NCBI RefSeq assembly: GCF_008831285.2
Contig: NC_045149.1
Coordinates: forward strand, 1,428,001 to 1,492,000
Direction: 5' to 3'
DNA length: 64,000 bases
Origin: Nymphaea colorata
Taxonomy: Eukaryota > Streptophyta > Magnoliopsida > Nymphaeales > Nymphaeaceae
Made by a program: the position numbers and the translations under genes. Numbering within the stretch: the stretch's first letter is position 1; the number at the start of each line of letters is the position of its first letter. The notes under the pieces were generated by a model. It saw only the letters and a list, made by a program, of their open reading frames with translations, searched no databases and was not told where the DNA came from. Below are positions 60,401-64,000 of this stretch, in pieces.

Positions 60401-62300
60401 ATGGGGAAACCACGCGAAGCGACGTACACCTGGTGTCCTAGCCGCATCGGGGGGGAGGATGGAGGCTACAGAAGCCCCAATCCTACGCAATTTCCTCCGC
60501 AACCTAGCGAGGCTGGAGTGGGAGATCGGCGTAATAGCGGCAACAAAAGAAGAACATAGGAAATCAAGTTGTTCCTGTGGGAGTGAAACCTTAAGAGCGG
60601 CAAGCGCATCTGGAAAGGAGATGCCTAGCTCAATATCTAACAAGGGAGAGACAGGTGGCAACCCATTGGGCAAGGGGGGACTAACAACAGGTCCAGTGGT
60701 GGGACCAGACAATTGAGCAGGAGAGAAGCGAGGACCGGGGGAGGGGGGGCAGTGGACAAAGAGTCAGGATGCAGGGCAGGGGAAGAAGTGTCAACATAAG
60801 GGAAGTGGGGGAGGCCAGGGCTAACATTGGGAAGGGGTTTGCAGGCGGGGTTGCAAGGACAACCACGACTGAGTCCAGAGAGCAGTACGTGTAGGGAAGG
60901 CAAGGCGGTGGTAAAGCTACAGCCAAAGGAAATAGAAGAAAGCCTGAGTAGGTGGGCGAAGGAGGTGGTCCTGGTAGGTAGAGGAGGCAGAGGGGGGCCA
61001 GTAACCAGGGTAAAGAGCAAGGAACAGGCAACAGATGGGTATGGGCTAATTGGGGGTGATGAAACACTAAAGGTCAAGGCAACCGAGGCCGTAGTAAAAA
61101 AAAAGTGAGCAACAACAGCAACCTCAAGGGGATGACCCCAGCAAACAGGCGGGCAGCCGGCTGTGATGGTGCAAAAGACCAGACATAGCCAAGATCAGAC
61201 TGACCAGCGAGCAGCGCCGTGTCGGGGAATCCCGAGGTGGACACGCGCGAACCCCCAGCACACAAAGAACAAAAAGGAAGGGACGAGCAAGGTACCTCAG
61301 GGGAGTGCAGCAGAGAGTAGGCAGGACTCCATGAGAAGGCGAGGCTGGTTCCAGTGGTGAAGGAAGCAAGGGCGGGAGCTGTGACGACAGGAGCTCGGCA
61401 AGCAAAGAACACTGGTGCGATAGACCACATGGGCTGAAGATCTGCGAGACCTCTACTGAGAAAGGCAGACCCCGTGTGCCAGGAAAAGCAGGCCCAGGTC
61501 AAGGAAGTTTGATAGAGCAAAAAAAATAAAGCTAGCATCTGAAGAAGGCGACAGAGGAGCAGCTGGCACAGGAACCCAGACCCAGAAGGAGGAAGCAACA
61601 GCTGCAAAGCCATGCCACTGACCAAAAAGTTACAGATCATTCTGACAAGCAGGAAAACGACAGCGAGAACACGTAACGGCCCGACGGCCGTTCAAGGTAG
61701 CACACCTCTGACACCACCACTAGCACCATCTGACGCGAATAGAAACGACAGACCGAAGAAGGTGACGAAGCCTGGAAGCACGACAGGAAGAGGGGACACA
61801 CCAAGGCGAGGGGGTTGGCCTACCGACTGAGACCACCTTAGGCTGCCTCTGCTGCAAGGAACAATCACCCACTTGCAAAAGGAGAAACCAACAGCGTGTA
61901 GGAGGCCGTGAGCATCTTGCAGCTGAAGCGAGCCGGTGAAGACACAACTGAAGATAGTAGACTGCCAACTGAAAGACAACATGAAAGCCTGATGGGCCCT
62001 CTCAGCTGAACAAAGAAAACTGACCGCAGCATGACAAAGTAAGCGATTAAGGGGGAGGGAGTTACTCGGCTTGATACCATGGAGACTGGTACCACCAACC
62101 CAAGCCCCCTACTATGGACGCAAAGGCGGAGGAGGAGGGAGGGTGGCCATTACACCAACCCCACGCAAGAACAAAGTGGTCGGTCCAAAACAACGAAGTC
62201 AATCACACGTGTGTGCCCACCCACTGCCAAGGCAGCTACGTTGGACCCACTCAAAGCCTAAGCTGAGCACGGTCCCGTAGGTTGGTGAGACACAACTTAG
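60281..62300 (-). pseudogene. LINE ORF1-like region (proline-rich, broken)
   Basis: The 60712-60281 frame includes 'GVRRFAWFPHEGCMLECAG' and a helical 'SLARLRRKLRRIGASVASI' segment. Upstream, 61077-60637 is extremely Pro/Leu/Ser-rich in two frames. From 61100 to 62300 the reading is broken many times, and I could not find a certain zinc knuckle. Position fits ORF1 of an L1-like element, which encodes an RNA-binding protein. Confidence in limits is low. Confidence 0.5.
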
Positions 62301-62402
62301 CACAACGTGAAAGCAAGACACCGATAGAGGACTAGTCAGCTAACAAAATGATGTAAAAGACAATTCATCGAACAGTTGTCCTACAATTCCAAAGAGGTGA
62401 GA
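62301..62402. other. Short spacer
   Basis: Plain sequence between the LINE and the G-rich minisatellite, with no feature seen. Confidence 0.4.
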
Positions 62403-62632
62403 AGATGGGAGATGAGCAGATGGGCGGGAGGTGGGCAGGCGGGAGGTGAGCAGACAGGAGGAAGGAGACGAGAGGTCAGTAGGCGGTCAGGCGGGAGGTG
62501 AGGAGACAAGCAGGTGGGAGAGACGGGTGATCAGGCGGGAGGTGAGGAGACGGGTGGGTGGGAGAGACGGGCGAGCAGGTAGGGAGGCAGGTGAGGAGAT
62601 GGGCAGGTGGGAGAGAGAGAGAGAGAGAGAGA
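62403..62632. repeat. G-rich minisatellite followed by (GA)n
   Basis: Variants of 'ggcgggaggtgaggagac' and 'gggcaggtgggagagac' repeat with a period near 18-20 and 36-40 bases from 62403 to 62610. They end in a (GA)n run at 62611-62632. Runs of GGG on one strand suggest possible four-stranded DNA. A matching (CT)n run lies at 62764-62779. Confidence 0.88.
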
Positions 62633-62940
62633 AGCTTTGAGATCTCAATAATTCCTACAACAACTGTGGTGTAAGTACTAAATAGTGATGAGGGCTTACA
62701 CAGTAGCAGTTTAAATGGCACCAACTGTGACAAGTAGCAGGTGTTTGAACAGTACCCCAAGTTGCTCTCTCTCTCTCTTACATTCATTGTTTCTTTCAGT
62801 AGTTGTACCCATTGAACTAGAGGAAATCATGAACGAACTTCACTTGTACTAAACGATATTAATTGTAAAAACGGCCAATGGAGCAAAGGGAATCTATCAT
62901 TTAGTTGGGGAAAAATTGAACTTGTAGTATCTATTGGAGC

Positions 62941-63652
62941 CAGGGTTGTACGATATGTACAATACAAGGCCATACGTGCGATACGTATCTTTTACAAAAT
63001 ACGATACGATACACGCCCCGTATCGTACAATACAGGCTAATTTCAAAAAATGGGGGCTGGAACCCTCCTTTTTGAGTTTTTTTTATAAAAACACGGCGCT
63101 TCTTCATTTTTAACCTAGAGATTGTGCTGCTGCGGAGGGAAATTATCGATTTTCATCGTTAAATCATCGATTTTCAAAATGAAATCATCGATTAAACCAT
63201 GGATTTGTGCGTGGGTGGCTGATTCTCGTGGGGAGGATAGAGGTTTTTTTAAATCGTAAAGATGAAAATGAAGAAGATGGAGATGAGGATGAGAATGAAT
63301 ATGATGAAGATTATGAATGAGAGTCAAGAGTGCTTTCAGTTTATATGTATTGACATTGAACATTTTCATAATTTCATTATCATCTTGTGTTGTAATACAT
63401 AACATCTAAAACTTGTTTTTTGATGTGGTATCTCATAGACTTATAGACCTTATGACTTATAAATCTATGTGTTTCTATGAAGAACATATTATTCTTGTTT
63501 TTTACTGATTTTTTATGATTTTTTTGAATTTTTTTCCTATTTTTTGATTTATTAAAAAAAATGATACAGTTACGATACGTTACGATATTTTACGATACAG
63601 TGTATCTTAAAGCCAGACCGATACGGCTTACGATACGCTTTTTACAACATTG
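62941..63652 (+). mobile_element. hAT-like non-autonomous element rich in CGATACG motifs
   Basis: The left end CAGGGTTGTA (62941) and the right end TACAACATTG (ends 63652) form imperfect terminal inverted repeats of the CA..GTTGTA type. The flanking 8-mers ATTGGAGC (62933-62940) and ACTGAAGC (63653-63660) match at six of eight places, as expected for a worn hAT target duplication. Subterminal parts (62948-63030 and 63560-63635) are dense in 'cgatacg' words. Near 63255-63320 a frame reads ENEEDGDEDENEYDEDYE before a stop, like the acidic tail of a hAT transposase. It is probably an internally deleted derivative. Confidence 0.7.
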
Positions 63653-64000
63653 ACTGAAGCTATAATTCTTGAGCTTGCGCAATAATACGAGGCACCGACA
63701 TGAAGTGTTTGAATGGCAAACTATAAACCCTAGAATGACATAAGTTGGACATGCTAGATAGCCTTTTTCACGTAGACAAGCCATAAATATGAGTACCACC
63801 TAAATAGTAGAGTTACAGAAAGAACAGAGTTATATGCACAGTGCTGACTTCTTCAAATCACAAGAAGATGCCAATATATATATATATATACTTTTGATTT
63901 TATTTATATCTGGTAAGGATGTGCTTGATGCATTAATAATTTTTGCCTGGTGCTGCCATATGCGCTTAAAACAGTGTTTGGCCTTCCCTCCTCTCAAGTT
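63653..64000. other. AT-rich non-coding DNA
   Basis: No gene recognised. A (TA)n run lies at 63873-63890. Confidence 0.4.

Larger units (their letters stand above)
56906..62300 (-). mobile_element. L1-like LINE retrotransposon, degenerate, nearly full length
   Basis: Read on the minus strand the order is ORF1-like proline-rich region (about 62300-60281), AP-endonuclease (about 60400-59557), reverse transcriptase (about 59304-58325) and C-terminal zinc-binding region ending at a TGA at 57100-57098. This is the plant L1 layout. A (GA)n run at 56885-56905 on the plus strand sits where the 3' tail would end; no poly-A was seen. Frameshifts in both open frames show it is inactive. The GC-richer composition stands out from the flanks. 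Confidence 0.88.

Noticed and set aside
1-64000. CRISPR arrays, rRNA or tRNA genes
   Set aside because: No regularly spaced identical repeats with unique spacers, and no recognisable rRNA or tRNA sequence was seen by eye; a covariance-model scan was not possible.

Overview
The window reads as nuclear DNA of a flowering plant. It is mostly AT-rich non-coding sequence packed with decayed plant transposons: Ty3/gypsy, Ty1/copia, a LINE plus a second LINE scrap, an LTR element with a perfect target-site duplication, a hAT derivative and CACTA-like ends. No complete host gene could be recognised. The species cannot be named from the sequence.

The striking part is 10613-18995. This 8.4-kb block is a piece of a linear mitochondrial plasmid, of the plant/fungal invertron type, inserted in the nuclear locus. 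It carries an intact 985-codon phage-type RNA polymerase (11661-14618, +), an intact 294-codon unknown protein (14725-15609, +) and, convergent with them, a family-B protein-primed-type DNA polymerase (18601-15746, -) that is whole except for one in-frame TAG. Upstream of the RNA polymerase the plasmid end is present twice as head-to-head arms (10613-11293 and 11332-12012, 681 bp each, 38-bp centre). The six differences between the arms are all transitions, mostly at CpG sites, which fits decay of methylated cytosines after arrival in the nucleus. The DNA-polymerase end stops inside a 96-bp tandem repeat.

The insert is bracketed by a 4,736-bp direct duplication of host DNA (5877-10612 and 18996-23731, offset exactly 13,119, about 99.5% identical). 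Deleting one host copy plus the insert restores a continuous older structure, a diverged pair of about 2.5-kb repeats (5697-8195 and 9855-10612 continued at 23732-25435). The plasmid therefore appears to have been captured during a large duplication or break-repair event.

Layout. 1-5696: AT-rich DNA with a 558-bp tandem duplication, palindromes and a TA microsatellite. 5697-25435: old repeat pair, plasmid insert and 4.7-kb duplication. 25436-43754: decayed repeats, CACTA-like ends, a gypsy remnant, a foldback, a possible broken multi-exon gene and a 211-bp tandem duplication. 43755-47211: GC-richer LTR element with GGTTC target-site duplication. 47212-54866: low-information DNA, a copia remnant and a 369-bp tandem duplication. 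54867-62300: LINE remnants on the minus strand. 62300-64000: G-rich minisatellite, hAT derivative and AT-rich end.

In a living plasmid the RNA polymerase would transcribe the plasmid and the DNA polymerase would copy it from protein-primed ends. Here they look like a recent, nearly undamaged nuclear fossil.
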